64,000 nt of DNA, taken from NCBI GenBank assembly GCA_000158135.1, contig DS999531.1, positions 3,060,922 to 3,124,921 of the forward strand, written 5' to 3'. The notes below the pieces were generated by a model. The model was not told the DNA's origin and did no database searches. It worked only from the letters and a program-made list of their open reading frames with translations. This document shows positions 44,139-53,330 of this stretch, piece by piece. Made by a program: the position numbers and the translations under genes. How positions within the stretch are numbered: the first letter of the stretch is position 1; the number at the start of each line of letters is the position of its first letter. The stretch is from Rhodobacteraceae bacterium KLH11 (GTDB lineage: Bacteria > Pseudomonadota > Alphaproteobacteria > Rhodobacterales > Rhodobacteraceae).

Positions 44139-44899
44139 GCGGCGCCTCCGGTTTCTATGCGCAAGGTTGCACCGCAATGCTTGCAATGCACCGCATCAGG
44201 ATCATGGCGGAACAGGCCGCAGCTTGGGCATTTGTACCGCACCTTCTGCGGCATGAAAATCGCCTGAGCCAAACGCACAAACAGCGCGACACCCACCACC
44301 ATGATAAAGACAGAAAACAGCTTTCCGGCGGGTGTGGACAGCGTGATATCTCCGAACCCTGTTGTCGTCAGCGTCGCCATGGTGAAATACAATGCGTCGA
44401 TATATGGGGTTTGCGCGTCTTGAGGTACGAAAAAGACCAGCACGGCGGTTGAGGTGGCAAACACGAAGACCAGCAGATTAATCGCGGCGATCACCGCATC
44501 TTCATGCGTGCGAAAGAACGGGCTGTCCCGGCGCAGGTCGCGCAGCAGGTGATAGGAATGGATCAGCCGCAATGCGCGCAAGATCCGTATGAAGGCCAGA
44601 TTACCGGTCAGAAACGGATCCAGCATCAATGACAGGATCACGACGATATCGGCCAATGTGTATATCTGGCGCAGCAATTTCCACCGGTCTTTCGCGATCC
44701 ACAAACGGGCCGAGAAATCCAGCAGGATAATCAGCCCCACCGCCAGACTTGTCGCCGTCAGCCCCGGCCCGTGCGGGATATTCGCGGTGGCGACGAAAAA
44801 GAGAATCGAAATGATATCAAACAGGATCAGGCCATACCGGAACCAAACCGAAATTGGCTGATGGCTGATATAAAGAAACTTTACAGTCTGCTTCATCAT
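44135..44899 (-). CDS. Voltage-gated-type potassium channel with C-terminal zinc ribbon
   Basis: This 254-residue ion channel has an S1-S4-like sensor (about 20-150; arginines in FIRILRALRLIHS are spaced like S4), a pore helix and the K+ selectivity filter TTTGFGD (about 186-192) before the last helix. A C-terminal CPSC ... CKHC zinc ribbon (about 223-243) is an unusual addition and may bind a partner. It would pass K+ across the inner membrane. Its stop overlaps cobS convergently. Confidence 0.9.
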   Translation of the reverse strand: MMKQTVKFLYISHQPISVWFRYGLILFDIISILFFVATANIPHGPGLTATSLAVGLIILLDFSARLWIAKDRWKLLRQIYTLADIVVILSLMLDPFLTGNLAFIRILRALRLIHSYHLLRDLRRDSPFFRTHEDAVIAAINLLVFVFATSTAVLVFFVPQDAQTPYIDALYFTMATLTTTGFGDITLSTPAGKLFSVFIMVVGVALFVRLAQAIFMPQKVRYKCPSCGLFRHDPDAVHCKHCGATLRIETGGAA

Positions 44900-44967
44900 G
44901 ACCCCGTATCATCCTGCGGTAACAGGAAAATACCCGACATGCATCGATTGACCAAGCGTCGGGCCAC

Positions 44968-45003
44968 GAAAAAGGGCCGCCCCGCATAGCGGGACGGCCC
45001 TTG
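44968..45003 (-). terminator. Strong terminator of carD
   Basis: On the minus strand, AAGGGCCGTCCCG and CGGGGCGGCCCTT (one G-U pair) form a stem with a loop of about 6 nt, followed by TTTCG. It lies 18 bp past the carD stop. Confidence 0.85.
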
Positions 45004-45020
45004 AAGCTTTGCCAATGGTG

Positions 45021-45533
45021 TCAGGCGGCGGCGCGCGAGGTCAGAACCTCATCAACCTGCTTGGCCGCCGAGATTTCATCCGCACCCGAAACCGCGGCAA
45101 CTTCGCGGGTCAGACGCTCAAGCGCGGCCTCATAAAGCTGACGCTCGGAATAGCTTTGCTCGCGCTGATCGTCGGTGCGGTGCAGGTCGCGGACCACTTC
45201 GGCAATCGAGATCAGGTCACCCGAGTTGATCTTTTGCTCATATTCCTGCGCCCGGCGCGACCACATGGCGCGTTTCACCTTGGCCTTGCCCTTCAGCGTC
45301 TTCATCGCCTGGCTGATCACATCCGGTGAGCTGAGCGAGCGCAGGCCGGATTCTGTGACCTTGTTGGTCGGCACCCGCAGGGTCATCTTGTCTTTTTCAA
45401 AGGAGATCACGAACAGCTCAAGCGAGAACCCCGCAACATCCTGTTCCTCGATCGAGATGATCTGACCCACGCCATGGGCGGGGTAGACAACGTAATCGTT
45501 CGGGCGGAACTCAAGCTTTTTCGACTTCGACAT
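45021..45533 (-). CDS. CarD-family transcriptional regulator
   Basis: This 170-residue protein has an N-terminal RNA-polymerase-interacting Tudor-like domain (FRPNDYVVYPAHGVGQI, about 8-24) and a helical C-terminal DNA-binding domain. CarD stabilises open promoter complexes, especially at rRNA promoters, and is widely present in Rhodobacterales. It ends in a strong terminator (44968-45003) and probably has its own promoter in the 281-bp AT-rich gap upstream. It follows fdxA in the same direction. Confidence 0.93.
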   Translation of the reverse strand: MSKSKKLEFRPNDYVVYPAHGVGQIISIEEQDVAGFSLELFVISFEKDKMTLRVPTNKVTESGLRSLSSPDVISQAMKTLKGKAKVKRAMWSRRAQEYEQKINSGDLISIAEVVRDLHRTDDQREQSYSERQLYEAALERLTREVAAVSGADEISAAKQVDEVLTSRAAA

Positions 45534-45814
45534 TCAGATTCATCCTTGGTTACGGACCGGGGCAGAGACGACAAAACACTCCGGTCGAGGCCAAACGGCC
45601 CCGCCAGGTGGCGGTATTGTCACTAAATCAAAACTCCAAAGCGAGCATACTTACGGAGCACATCCCAATCACAGTCATCATTCAGGCCCAAGTATATCAC
45701 AAATTTGCGACATTCGAAAGACCAGCCTCATGCTGAGGTTTGAAAGGTATTATATTTCAGCGCATTAAAAGAAAAACTGACGCGTTTCTTTGTGCTGTCG
45801 CGGGGCCGAATCGC
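45534..45814. promoter_or_regulatory. AT-rich gap between fdxA and carD
   Basis: This 281-bp stretch lacks any convincing gene. It is clearly richer in A/T than its surroundings (e.g. around 45625-45700 and 45740-45780) and most likely holds the carD promoter and the end of the fdxA transcript. I see no strong hairpin or known operator. Confidence 0.4.
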
Positions 45815-46153
45815 TCAGCCACCCTCACCGGGGGCTTCGGAGAAGTATTTCTCCATCTTGCCCTCTTCGCCATCCCGCTCTTCCGCGTCAGGCATCGGGT
45901 CTTTCTTGGTCACGATAACCGGCCATTGTTCCGAGTATTTGCGGTTGAACTCAACCCATTCCTCCATCCCCGGCTCGGTGTCGGGGCGGATGGCATCGGC
46001 GGGGCATTCGGGTTCGCAGACGCCGCAGTCGATGCATTCGTCGGGGTGAATGACCAGCGTATTCTCACCTTCATAAAAACAGTCCACCGGGCATACCTCG
46101 ACACAGTCGGTGTATTTGCAGGCGATGCAGTTTTCGGTGACGACATAGGTCAT
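45815..46153 (-). CDS. fdxA: Seven-iron ferredoxin FdxA
   Basis: This 112-residue ferredoxin is of the [3Fe-4S][4Fe-4S] type: [17 protein letters not shown] (about 9-25) supplies the mixed set and [12 protein letters not shown] (about 40-51) the second cubane. It is a cytosolic electron carrier with low potential. It is one of a minus-strand row helicase - S4 - fdxA - carD. The gap to the S4 gene is only 65 bp, so they may share a transcript. Confidence 0.93.
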   Translation of the reverse strand: MTYVVTENCIACKYTDCVEVCPVDCFYEGENTLVIHPDECIDCGVCEPECPADAIRPDTEPGMEEWVEFNRKYSEQWPVIVTKKDPMPDAEERDGEEGKMEKYFSEAPGEGG

Positions 46154-46218
46154 GGCTGGAATCCCGTTTGCGATTTGGCGTCTAGCTAATTCAGACTGCC
46201 CGCCGCTTCAAGAGAAGA

Positions 46219-46584
46219 TCACCCCTTTGGGGTGCGAGAAAGATCAAGCGCGCGGCGATCTTTCTTGGTTGGACGACCTTTTCCCTGATATCCCGGGTTT
46301 TCAGGAGGTCTGTCCTGCTTTTCCGTCATATCGAAGTACAGCGCTTGTGCCTCGGGGGCCGGGCCACGGCGTTCACCGAGTTTTTCGATGCGAACCACCC
46401 GGACAATTCGGCCCTGCGGGAAGGTCAGAACATCGCCGGGGGCAACCGCCTGCGCCGGTTTCAGCACCCGGTTTCCGTTCAATCTGACATGGCCGCCGCT
46501 GACCAGTTTGGCGGACAGGCTGCGGGTCTTGAAGAACCGCGCCTGCCACAGCCATTTGTCGATCCGCAGCTTGGCCTCGGCCAT
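46219..46584 (-). CDS. S4-domain RNA-binding protein (Hsp15/HslR-like)
   Basis: This 121-residue protein has an N-terminal S4 domain (LRIDKWLWQARFFKTRSLSAKLV, about 6-28, in parts) followed by a basic tail (GYQGKGRPTKKDRRALDLSR). It is Hsp15-like; Hsp15 binds stalled 50S-peptidyl-tRNA complexes. It starts 6 bp after the helicase stop, so translation is coupled. Heat-shock control is plausible but no promoter is visible here. Confidence 0.9.
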   Translation of the reverse strand: MAEAKLRIDKWLWQARFFKTRSLSAKLVSGGHVRLNGNRVLKPAQAVAPGDVLTFPQGRIVRVVRIEKLGERRGPAPEAQALYFDMTEKQDRPPENPGYQGKGRPTKKDRRALDLSRTPKG

Positions 46585-46590
46585 ATCAGG

Positions 46591-49404
46591 TCAATTGCCG
46601 TCCTTCAGACCCATCAGCGCGGCAGCAAACGGGTTGTCAGGATCGATGGCTTTTTCCTTTTTCGGCGGCCGGGACGAGAAGCTTTTGGCACCCTGGGGTT
46701 TGCCCCCCTTCTTGCCATGCGGCTTGCGCCCGTCCTGAGGTTTGCCACGCGGCTTACCCTTGCCCTGCCCCTGCTCGCGGCGCGGACCGCGGTTTTGTTG
46801 GCGCGGGCGACCCCATGTGAAGGTAAAGAACACCTCAACCTCGGGCTCATCGGGTGTCGCTTCCGGAACCGGAGCCTCGGCTGCCGCCTCGGTGCTTTCG
46901 GTGGCCTCGGCTAGCGCCTCGGCGGGTGCGGCAACCTCTTCCGGGGCGGTGTCCGCTGCCGGGGTTTCTTCGGCGACAGGTTGCTCGGTCGCTTCGGCGA
47001 CAGGCAGTTCGACCGATGCCGGCTTCACCTTCTCACGCTCGCCACGCTCGGCCTTGTAGCCCAGCCCCTGCATCAGATCGGCAAATTGCTCCAGCGTCAT
47101 GCCGGTGATCGAGAGCATGTCGGGCTTGGCTTCAAACCCGCCCCGGCTGTCTTCGGCCCGCAGCATATCGGCCAGACGTTCCAACATGTCGATGCGGATC
47201 GAGCGCTCACCTGCATCGCGGTAACCGCACATGGTATCGTAGCCTTGCGGGGCATCCTTGGCCACGGGCACTGTAACGAGGCCCGGCGGTGGCGCTTCGG
47301 GGAATTCCTGCAGACCGCTGGACAGCGCCCACAGAACCAGACGCAGGCGCGTGGGCGCAGGTTTCAGCAGCAGTGGCATGAAGATGGTAAACTGGCCGAA
47401 ACGGATGCCGTGTTTGCGCAGCGCGCCACGGGCGTCCTGATCCAGATCCTTGACCTCTTGCGCGACCTGCGCGCGAGGCAGCACGCCCAGCGCCTCGACC
47501 ATACGGAAGGCAAAGCCTTTGGCCAGGCCAGACAGTTCCTCATCGCGCGACAGGTTCAGCAGCGGTTCAAACAGCGCGGCGACTTTGCGGTCGATGAAAT
47601 GCTGCAACCGGCGCTGCACTTTCTGTTCGACATCCGGACCTGCGGCTTCGTCCACAAAAACCTCGACCACCGGCTTGAGAGCATCCGCCCCCGCAACCAG
47701 CTTGCCGACGGCATATTCGCCCCACATCAGGCCACCCTGATCGGTGAAATCGATCTCGGTATCGGGCGCATTGTAGAAACGATCGGCGCGCAGATGGAAT
47801 TGCGGCGCAAGCGCCTGCAAGGACGCCGATTTCAACGCCTTCGCCTCGGCCCCGTGTGCAGCTTTGTCCGGGCTGAACCGGAACCCTTCCAGACGACCGA
47901 CGAATTCGCCTTCGACGGTCACTTCACCCTTGTCATTTACTTCGGCCAAAAGGGCCTCCTTCTGTTTGAGCCGGCGCAGCAAAACGGATGTGCGCCGGTC
48001 CACAAATCTCTGAGTCAAACGCTCGTGCAGAGCGTCCGACAGCCTGTCTTCTACAGTGCGCGTTTCCTCACGCCAATGGGATTCGTCACGCACCCAGCCA
48101 TTTCGCTGCGCAACATATGTCCAGGTGCGAATATATGCCAACCTTTTGGAGAGCGCATCAATATCCCCGTCCGTCCGATCGATCCGGCGGATTTGCCGCG
48201 CCATGAAATCATCAGGGATGACCCCTTGTTGATGCAGATGGCCGTAGATGACCTCAAGCAGACTGGCGTGTTCAGCATGGCTGATGCCGCGAAAATCGGG
48301 AATTCGGCACACATCCCACAGCAACCGAACAGACGGGCCATCGCTTGCACGGGCCATAACCTCGGTCACCTGAGATAGCGATTTCAGCGCGTTCAGATCG
48401 TCGGCGGGGCGCGCTTTGGTCAGATGTTCGTCATTCGGAGCAATCTCCAGCGAGTCTATCAGCGCCTCGATTGAGCCGAACCTGAGGGCGGCATTCCGCC
48501 AGTTCAGCTTTTTCATCGGCGTAAACCGGCTGTCCATGATGGCCTGAGCAACGCCTTCATCCAGCGGCGGTGCCTCGCCCGTCACGCCGAAAGTACCATC
48601 TGACATGCCACGCCCGGCCCGGCCGGCAATCTGTGCCAGTTCATTCGGAGCCAGCGGACGCATGCGCCGCCCATCGAATTTGGTCAGCGACGAAAACGCC
48701 ACATGGTTCACATCAAGGTTCAAACCCATCCCGATGGCATCAGTGGCCACCAGATAGTCAACCTCGCCATTCTGATACAGATCGACCTGCGCATTCCGCG
48801 TGCGCGGGCTGAGCGCGCCCATAACCACAGCCGCCCCGCCCTTCTGGCGGCGCAATAGTTCGGCAATGGCATAGACATTCTCGACCGAGAACCCGACGAT
48901 GGCGCTGCGCGCGGGCATGCGGCTGATCTTTCTGGAACCCGAATAAACCAGCTGAGACATCCGTTCTCGCCGGACGAACTGCGCCTCGGGCACCAGCGCC
49001 GCAATCGTGCCGCGCATGGTGTCAGAGCCCAGAAACAACGTCTCGTTCGTGCCCCGCGCGCACAACAGGCGATCCGTAAACACATGACCGCGTTCGGGAT
49101 CGGCGCAAAGCTGGATTTCATCGATAGCGACAAAATCAGCGCCCATCCCCTCGGGCATCGCCTCAACCGTGCAGACCCAATACTGGGTGCGTGGTGGCAC
49201 GATGCGTTCCTCACCCGTCACCAATGCCACAACCGAGGGGCCGCGAATGGCAACGATCTTGTCATAGACCTCGCGCGCCAGCAGACGCAGTGGCAGACCG
49301 ATCACACCGGTCCGGTATCCCAGCATACGTTCAATCGCGTAATGGGTTTTGCCTGTGTTTGTCGGGCCCAGTACGGCCACTACCCGGGATGACCCGCTCA
49401 CCAT
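46591..49404 (-). CDS. SUV3-like DExH RNA helicase with acidic-basic tail
   Basis: This 937-residue superfamily 2 helicase shows Walker A GPTNTGKT (13-20) and DEIQ at 95-98. A second RecA domain (about 190-380) carries QIAGRAGRG, and a long C-terminal region follows. The last ~140 residues change sharply: an acidic Ala/Glu/Pro-rich run (about 800-865), then VEVFFTFTWGRPR and a basic Gly/Lys/Arg-rich tail (about 875-920), suited to RNA or protein contacts. SUV3-like helicases work in RNA turnover. It is followed by the S4 gene after 6 bp, suggesting a shared RNA role. Confidence 0.9.
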   Translation of the reverse strand: MVSGSSRVVAVLGPTNTGKTHYAIERMLGYRTGVIGLPLRLLAREVYDKIVAIRGPSVVALVTGEERIVPPRTQYWVCTVEAMPEGMGADFVAIDEIQLCADPERGHVFTDRLLCARGTNETLFLGSDTMRGTIAALVPEAQFVRRERMSQLVYSGSRKISRMPARSAIVGFSVENVYAIAELLRRQKGGAAVVMGALSPRTRNAQVDLYQNGEVDYLVATDAIGMGLNLDVNHVAFSSLTKFDGRRMRPLAPNELAQIAGRAGRGMSDGTFGVTGEAPPLDEGVAQAIMDSRFTPMKKLNWRNAALRFGSIEALIDSLEIAPNDEHLTKARPADDLNALKSLSQVTEVMARASDGPSVRLLWDVCRIPDFRGISHAEHASLLEVIYGHLHQQGVIPDDFMARQIRRIDRTDGDIDALSKRLAYIRTWTYVAQRNGWVRDESHWREETRTVEDRLSDALHERLTQRFVDRRTSVLLRRLKQKEALLAEVNDKGEVTVEGEFVGRLEGFRFSPDKAAHGAEAKALKSASLQALAPQFHLRADRFYNAPDTEIDFTDQGGLMWGEYAVGKLVAGADALKPVVEVFVDEAAGPDVEQKVQRRLQHFIDRKVAALFEPLLNLSRDEELSGLAKGFAFRMVEALGVLPRAQVAQEVKDLDQDARGALRKHGIRFGQFTIFMPLLLKPAPTRLRLVLWALSSGLQEFPEAPPPGLVTVPVAKDAPQGYDTMCGYRDAGERSIRIDMLERLADMLRAEDSRGGFEAKPDMLSITGMTLEQFADLMQGLGYKAERGEREKVKPASVELPVAEATEQPVAEETPAADTAPEEVAAPAEALAEATESTEAAAEAPVPEATPDEPEVEVFFTFTWGRPRQQNRGPRREQGQGKGKPRGKPQDGRKPHGKKGGKPQGAKSFSSRPPKKEKAIDPDNPFAAALMGLKDGN

Positions 49405-49416
49405 TGCCCCCGAAAC

Positions 49417-49986
49417 CTAGAGCGCCTTGCCTTCAACCTGAGGCTTCAGCCGATTCACGGCATTGGTTACTTCTTCATGATGGGGATGTATAGCCAATGC
49501 GCGGGAATAGGCTTCAAACGCCTGTTCCGGCTTGCCTACAATCTCAAAAATCAGACCAAGGCCGTAGATGGCCTCATAATTATTCGGGTTCAGGGTCAAA
49601 GCGTGTTCGAGATCCGCCGCAGCCATGCCAAACCGTTCAACCCCGAAAAAGGCCGAGGCGCGAACATGCCAGCCTTCGGCGAATTCGGGTGCGTGATCGG
49701 TCAGCGCCGTCAGGTGATCCAGCGCGGCTTCGACATCTCCGTCATCCAGCGCCTCGCGTCCACGCTCCAGCAACAGATCTGCCGAGGCCGATCCCGATTG
49801 CGACCATAGCGCCTGCAGCTGTCGATCCAGGCTGACGGCCTGCTCGGGCGTGGATTGCGCCAGTTGCTGCAACAACGTGTCTTCATCCCGCGAATCCGCC
49901 TGCTGCGCGACGCAACTGGTGGAAAACGTGACTATGACAGCAAGTGCCGTGACGGTACCTTTGAGTTTGGTGATTGCAATACCCAT
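49417..49986 (-). CDS. Exported tetratricopeptide-repeat protein
   Basis: This 189-residue protein has an N-terminal signal-like helix (about 8-25) with a cysteine in FSTSC that may be a lipid anchor, although the lipobox is not canonical. Three to four TPR motifs follow (about 60-180; e.g. AFEAYSRALAIHPHHEEV). TPRs mediate protein contacts, here probably in the periplasm. The start is uncertain: 49986 begins MGIAITKLKG, but an in-frame ATG at 50025 also exists and neither has a strong ribosome site. It is 12 bp upstream of the helicase gene in transcription order. Confidence 0.8.
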   Translation of the reverse strand: MGIAITKLKGTVTALAVIVTFSTSCVAQQADSRDEDTLLQQLAQSTPEQAVSLDRQLQALWSQSGSASADLLLERGREALDDGDVEAALDHLTALTDHAPEFAEGWHVRASAFFGVERFGMAAADLEHALTLNPNNYEAIYGLGLIFEIVGKPEQAFEAYSRALAIHPHHEEVTNAVNRLKPQVEGKAL

Positions 49987-50055
49987 AACAATGGTCAGTG
50001 TAGCGTAGCGACCGGGGATGTCCATTCACGGTGCATGAACAATATGAGGAAGACC

Positions 50056-50346
50056 ATGAGCGAGATTCTGGAAAAAGCCGCAGCGGCATTGAATGAGAAA
50101 CTGTCGGGCGGCGATTTCGACGCGTCGGCCAAATTTGCAATCGCCGATCTGGGTTCGATCATTCTGGACGCAAGCGGTGCACGGGTCAGCGATGATGAGG
50201 CCGATGTGACCCTCAGCGCGGATGCCGATACGTTCGAACAGATCCTCAGCGGCGACCTGAACCCGACCGGGGCCTTCATGTCCGGCAAGCTGAGCGTGGA
50301 TGGAGACATGGGCATTGCCATGAAACTTGCCTCGGTGCTGGCCTGA
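50056..50346 (+). CDS. SCP2 sterol-transfer domain protein
   Basis: This 96-residue single-domain SCP2-like protein has a hydrophobic cavity fold that binds lipids or acyl chains. The pattern ADADTFEQILSGDLNPTGAFMSGKLSVDGDMGIAMKLASV (cited in parts, about 55-95) is typical of the family. ATG at 50056 follows GAGGAAGACC. Its stop overlaps the start of the hydrolase gene (TGATGG), so the two are coupled and may act together on a lipid substrate. Confidence 0.9.
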   Translation: MSEILEKAAAALNEKLSGGDFDASAKFAIADLGSIILDASGARVSDDEADVTLSADADTFEQILSGDLNPTGAFMSGKLSVDGDMGIAMKLASVLA

Positions 50347-51317
50347 TGGAGCTTTCGCCGGCCCCCTTGTTCGAAGACGTGGCCGGCGGCCCTGCCGGTG
50401 GTCAGGCCCATTGGCTGACCACTCAGGACGGCAAACGCATTCGGGTGGCGCATTGGCTGCCCGAACGCGAAGCGCGCGGCACGGTGATGCTGTTCCCCGG
50501 CCGCACGGAATATGTTGAGAAATATGGCAACGCGGCCCAGGAATTCGCAGATCGCGATTTCGCCTGCCTTTCGATCGACTGGCGTGGACAGGGGCTTGCG
50601 GATCGTCTGCTGGATGATCCGCGCATCGGTCATATTGAGCAGTTTGCCGACTATCAGCACGATGTGCGCGCCACATTGCAGCTGGCCCGGCAACTGGATC
50701 TGCCCAAACCTTGGTATGTGATCGGCCATTCGATGGGCGGGGCCATTGGGTTGCGTGCTGTTCTGGAGGGGTCGGATTTTGCGGCCTGCGCCTTCACCGG
50801 ACCAATGTGGGGTATCTTCTTTACGCCGATCATGAAGCCGCTCAGCCAGTTGACCGCCTATTGGGGGCCGCGTCTGGGGCTGGGAGAGAAAACGCCACCC
50901 ACGACATCGCTCGAAAGCTACGTGGTCTCGCAACCATTCGAGGGGAACGTGCTGACCCGCGACCCGGAAATGTACCGGATGATGCAGGACCAGTTGGCCG
51001 CGCATCCCGAACTGGCCCTGGGTGCGCCCTCCACCATCTGGCTGCGCGAAGCTCTGGATGAATGCGCGTGGCTGATGGGGCAAACCGCGCCTGACACCCC
51101 TGCCCTGACCTTCCTTGGCAGTCATGAACAAATCGTGGACCGCAAAGCAATACGCGCCTGCATGGCGAACTGGCCCAGCGGCACTCTGGTCGAAATCCCC
51201 GATGGCGAACACGAAGTTCTGATGGAGCCCCCGGAGGTGCGCCTCCCGGTCTTTGACCAATTGGCCGCTCATTTTGTGGCAGCCGACACAAAACCCAAGC
51301 CCGAGCCCTGTCACTAG
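50346..51317 (+). CDS. Alpha/beta hydrolase, lysophospholipase-like
   Basis: This 323-residue serine hydrolase has nucleophile S129 in GHSMGG, with later acid and histidine candidates (DGEHEVLME near 290). It resembles monoacylglycerol lipase/lysophospholipase L2. No signal peptide is seen, so it is probably cytosolic. It starts within the SCP2 stop; the pair may bind and cleave a lipid. Substrate unknown. Confidence 0.9.
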   Translation: MELSPAPLFEDVAGGPAGGQAHWLTTQDGKRIRVAHWLPEREARGTVMLFPGRTEYVEKYGNAAQEFADRDFACLSIDWRGQGLADRLLDDPRIGHIEQFADYQHDVRATLQLARQLDLPKPWYVIGHSMGGAIGLRAVLEGSDFAACAFTGPMWGIFFTPIMKPLSQLTAYWGPRLGLGEKTPPTTSLESYVVSQPFEGNVLTRDPEMYRMMQDQLAAHPELALGAPSTIWLREALDECAWLMGQTAPDTPALTFLGSHEQIVDRKAIRACMANWPSGTLVEIPDGEHEVLMEPPEVRLPVFDQLAAHFVAADTKPKPEPCH

Positions 51318-51398
51318 GTATCAGGAGCCGACAGGCTGCTTGTGATCCGGCCGCGCCGCGCCTAAATGTTTGCCAAAGCAGTTTATTCGAGGTGATCC

Positions 51399-53330
51399 AT
51401 GCGCGACCTTCCCTTTCCCGTCCGTGATGCAAATGCAGGCGGCGGTGCCGATGATCTGGGCAACTTGCCAGAATGGGATCTGACCGACCTTTACGCCTCG
51501 GAGGATGCGCCGGAATTGTCCCGCGATCTGGACTGGCTGGAACAGGAATGCGCCAGCTTTGCCGCGGATTACGAAGGTAAACTGGCCGAACTGGATGCCG
51601 CCACGCTGCTGACCTGCGTGCTGCGCAACGAAAAGATCAACGCCATCGCCGGGCGCATCATGTCTTTCGCCGGTCTGCGGTATTATCAGATCACGACGGA
51701 TGCGGATCGCGCCAAATTCCTGTCGGATATGCAGGAAAAGATCACGGTTTTCACCACGCCACTGGTGTTCTTTACACTCGAAATCAACCGTATCGATGAT
51801 GACGTGCTTGCAGCGCATTTTGCCGCCAGCGCCGATCTGGCGCGGTATGAACCCGTGTTCCGCCGCATCCGCGCGATGAAACCCTATCAGCTGTCAGACG
51901 AGCTGGAGAAATTCCTGCACGATCTCGGTGTCGTTGGCGACGCGTGGGAGCGTCTGTTCGACGAAACCATCGCGGGCCTGACCTTCACCGTTGATGGTGA
52001 AGAATTGAATATTGAGGGCACGCTGAACCTGCTGACCGAACAGGACCGCACCAAGCGTGAGGCCGCCGCGCGTGAACTGGCGACTGTTTTCCAAAGCAAC
52101 ATCAAAACCTTCGCCCGCGTTCATAACACGCAAGCAAAGGAAAAAGAGATCGTTGATCGCTGGCGCAACATGCCCACCGCGCAGACCGGTCGCCATCTGT
52201 CGAACGATGTCGAACCCGAAGTGGTCGAGGCGCTGCGCGAAGCGGTCGTGGCGGCCTATCCCAAGCTCAGCCATCGATATTATGAGCTCAAACGCAAATG
52301 GCTGGGTCTGGACGTCATGCAGGTCTGGGACCGCAACGCGCCCCTGCCGATGGAAGACACCCGCATCGTTGACTGGGCCGAGGCCGAGGCAACAGTCATG
52401 GGCGCCTACAACGCATTTGATCCCCGCATGGGCGAGATCGCGTCGCCGTTCTTCTCAAAAGGCTGGATCGACGCAGCGGTCAAGCCCGGCAAAGCGCCCG
52501 GCGCCTTCGCCCATCCCACCGTCACCGAGGTGCATCCTTACGTGATGCTCAACTATCTGGGCAAACCGCGTGATGTGATGACGCTGGCGCACGAACTGGG
52601 CCATGGCGTGCATCAGGTGCTGGCCGCCGATCAGGGTGAGATGCTGTCATCCACCCCTCTGACGCTTGCTGAAACCGCCAGCGTATTCGGCGAGATGCTG
52701 ACTTTCCGCAAAATGCTGGATCAGGCCGAAACGCCAGAACAACGCAAGGTGCTGCTGGCCGGCAAGGTCGAGGACATGATCAACACGGTCGTCCGCCAGA
52801 TCGCCTTCTACGACTTCGAATGCAAACTGCATGCCGCACGCCGCGAGGGCGAGTTGACACCGGATGACATCAACGCCTTGTGGATGAGCGTTCAGGCCGA
52901 AAGCCTTGGCCCGGCGTTTGAATTCATGGAAGGGTATGAGACCTTCTGGGCCTATATCCCGCATTTCGTCCACTCGCCCTTCTACGTCTACGCCTATGCC
53001 TTTGGCGATGGTTTGGTAAATGCGCTCTACTCTGTCTACGAAAGCGGGGCGGACGGGTTCGAGGACAAGTATTTCGACATGCTGCGCGCGGGCGGTTCCA
53101 AGCACCACAAAGAACTGCTGGCCCCGTTCGGGCTGGATGCAAGCGACCCGGCATTCTGGGGCAAGGGGCTTTCCATGATCTCAGCTTCATCGACGAATTG
53201 GAAGCGATGGAAAGCTGATCACGCGAGGCAGCCCAGATCGGGCTGCCTTACTCCCTTTTGGCGGATTTCAGTGTCGTCAGGAAAATGGCCGCAACGATCA
53301 GGGTTGCCCCGACAATGGCGAGCGGCGTGA
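51399..53330 (+). CDS. M3-family oligoendopeptidase F-like, apparent 3' frameshift
   Basis: This zinc metallopeptidase of the PepF/M3 family has HELGH at 398-402 and the third ligand E425 in ETASVFGE. It should cut oligopeptides in the cytosol. As written the frame runs 643 codons, but at about 53184 it leaves the expected family ending. Adding one base there restores a GFIDELEAMES-like C-terminus stopping at TGA 53216-53218, immediately before a terminator. The literal last ~48 codons instead read through that terminator and overlap the convergent transporter by 83 bp. A single-base deletion or assembly error is the simplest reading. The catalytic core is intact, so the enzyme may still work. 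Confidence 0.88.
   Translation: MRDLPFPVRDANAGGGADDLGNLPEWDLTDLYASEDAPELSRDLDWLEQECASFAADYEGKLAELDAATLLTCVLRNEKINAIAGRIMSFAGLRYYQITTDADRAKFLSDMQEKITVFTTPLVFFTLEINRIDDDVLAAHFAASADLARYEPVFRRIRAMKPYQLSDELEKFLHDLGVVGDAWERLFDETIAGLTFTVDGEELNIEGTLNLLTEQDRTKREAAARELATVFQSNIKTFARVHNTQAKEKEIVDRWRNMPTAQTGRHLSNDVEPEVVEALREAVVAAYPKLSHRYYELKRKWLGLDVMQVWDRNAPLPMEDTRIVDWAEAEATVMGAYNAFDPRMGEIASPFFSKGWIDAAVKPGKAPGAFAHPTVTEVHPYVMLNYLGKPRDVMTLAHELGHGVHQVLAADQGEMLSSTPLTLAETASVFGEMLTFRKMLDQAETPEQRKVLLAGKVEDMINTVVRQIAFYDFECKLHAARREGELTPDDINALWMSVQAESLGPAFEFMEGYETFWAYIPHFVHSPFYVYAYAFGDGLVNALYSVYESGADGFEDKYFDMLRAGGSKHHKELLAPFGLDASDPAFWGKGLSMISASSTNWKRWKADHARQPRSGCLTPFWRISVSSGKWPQRSGLPRQWRAA
53184..53218 (+). other. 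Likely true 3' end of the pepF-like gene after a one-base loss
   Basis: In the shifted frame the bases after the TCA codon at 53181-53183 read F-I-D-E-L-E-A-M-E-S and stop at 53216-53218. A terminator stem follows at 53227, supporting this stop over the literal one at 53328-53330. Confidence 0.75.
53227..53247. terminator. Terminator between pepF-like and DMT transporter genes
   Basis: GGCAGCCC (53227-53234) pairs with GGGCTGCC (53240-53247), loop AGATC, followed by TTACTCCCTTTT. It lies between the restored pepF-like stop and the convergent transporter stop. Confidence 0.75.
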
